A stretch of 29,572 nt of DNA from a virus, in the IMG/VR virus record IMGVR_UViG_3300017714_000103, positions 1-29,572 of that record; one strand, given 5' to 3'. Shown in pieces: positions 29,050-29,572 of this stretch. Each line of letters opens with the position of its first letter. Within the stretch, counting starts at the first letter, position 1. The notes below the pieces were generated by a model. That model saw nothing but the letters and a program-made list of their open reading frames with translations, ran no database searches and was not told the origin of the DNA. A program made the position numbers and the translations under genes.

Positions 29050-29572
29050 TTAGTTTTGACGTGAACGGATCATTGCTAAAATGTCTTCCGCACTATTGTC
29101 TTTTGCTGGTTCAGCCACTGGTGCCGCCGCAGTTGCTTCTACTACTGGAGCAGTTGCTACTGGTTCCGTCACCGGAGCCGCTACTGGTGCAGTTGGTGCA
29201 CTCTGACTTACAGCAGTTGCACTTGCACTTGCCGCCTTAGTCGGATCACCTGTTCTTGCCTGCATTCCCGCTGGACGGAAATACTGACCAAACTTTTCTG
29301 CATCATATGCTTCACCATCTACAGATGCTTGGAACATTTCTTGCATTACTTTAACCTCAACCTCTGAAGGCTTCTTAGGTAAAAAGTCTGACAAGTTGTA
29401 CAAGCCATTCTTCTCAACTGCCGCAGTTTCAATATCAGTTAATGGACGATCTCTACGTGCCCAATTACTTGTGCCGTAGTCTGCATATCCGCCTTTGGAT
29501 GTTTTGTTAAGACGGAAGTCTACACCTGCTGTCATATCTGTTGGCAACTCTTCCATATCTGGATCCATAAGA
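29050..29572 (-). CDS. gp32-like single-stranded DNA-binding protein, C-terminal part (5' end beyond right edge)
   Basis: At least 173 residues are visible, the frame being open to the edge, so the N-terminus and most of the OB fold are missing. ELPTDMTAGVDFRLNKTSKG and the following GYADYGTSNWARRDRP match the last core strands of gp32 (TCPWEGANFVLKVK...GFSNYDES in T4). A helical segment follows (about 95-120 from the edge), then an Ala/Pro/Val-rich repetitive linker and a terminal AEDILAMIRSRQN. T4 gp32 instead ends in a Ser/Asp-rich acidic tail. It coats single-stranded DNA and organises UvsY/UvsX and the replisome. Confidence 0.82.
   Translation of the reverse strand, partial: LMDPDMEELPTDMTAGVDFRLNKTSKGGYADYGTSNWARRDRPLTDIETAAVEKNGLYNLSDFLPKKPSEVEVKVMQEMFQASVDGEAYDAEKFGQYFRPAGMQARTGDPTKAASASATAVSQSAPTAPVAAPVTEPVATAPVVEATAAAPVAEPAKDNSAEDILAMIRSRQN

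Noticed and set aside
1-29572. tRNA genes, CRISPR arrays, insertion sequences, integrase or attachment sites.
   Set aside because: None seen by reading; no cloverleaf-like stretches, regularly spaced repeats or transposase motifs. A tRNA scan would be decisive.

Overview
The window is a 29.6 kb piece of an AT-rich, tightly packed, T4-like marine myovirus genome. It carries UvsW, UvsY, UvsX, the C-terminal part of a gp32-type single-strand binding protein, the start of a gp61-type primase, a PAAR spike-tip protein, and many small proteins of the kind seen in cyanophages and pelagiphages. Nearly every gene overlaps its neighbour by 1-25 nt, and ATGA, GTGA or TAATG junctions are common. I see no photosynthesis genes, tRNA, rRNA, CRISPR array or transposase. 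A Pelagibacter-like or other marine proteobacterial host is an inference only.

Layout, left to right. (1) 1-1571: primase N-terminus (partial), a putative virion protein with a T4-type late promoter directly before its start, and a divergent small conserved gene. (2) 1572-11060, minus strand: a replication/recombination operon read from a strong sigma70-type promoter at 11086-11114. In transcription order it encodes a 420-aa unknown, UvsW, a 168-aa protein, a small 60-aa protein, a SAM methyltransferase, a cupin, two 2OG-Fe(II) oxygenases, several small proteins, a possible clamp-loader small subunit, an SGNH hydrolase-like protein, a zinc-finger protein, two micro-ORFs and a miniature DnaE-like (bacterial Pol III alpha) protein. 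(3) 11097-16380, minus strand: a surface-glycan operon with a nucleotidyltransferase-cupin fusion, two GT-A type glycosyltransferases and three GT-B/capsule-type paralogues. (4) 16392-21487: a module bounded by a 13-bp direct repeat. It holds a three-gene plus-strand cassette (oxygenase-fold pseudoenzyme, unknown alpha/beta protein, N-terminal-twitch radical SAM protein) and a minus-strand set (amidinotransferase, second radical SAM protein, glycosyltransferase-like protein). (5) 21499-27223, minus strand: PAAR protein, PLP enzyme, two oxygenases, a methyltransferase, a methyltransferase/P-loop fusion, a GT25-like transferase and a fourth GT-B paralogue. This chain runs on from uvsX and uvsY. 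(6) 27210-29572: uvsY, a small acidic gene, uvsX, an intergenic stem-loop and gp32.

A coherent reading is a T4 core (replication and recombination) with a large accessory block inserted between uvsY and the uvsW operon. That block looks built to make and attach an unusual sugar or small molecule, with activation, transamination, amidination, methylation, hydroxylation, radical SAM chemistry and glycosyl transfer all represented. The substrate is not visible in the sequence. The most striking items are the miniature DnaE palm protein with all three catalytic aspartates, the iron-ligand-less oxygenase beside a radical SAM enzyme, the repeat-flanked 5-kb module, and a recurring promoter geometry (late-type octamer, 5 nt, ATG) that predicts leaderless transcripts.
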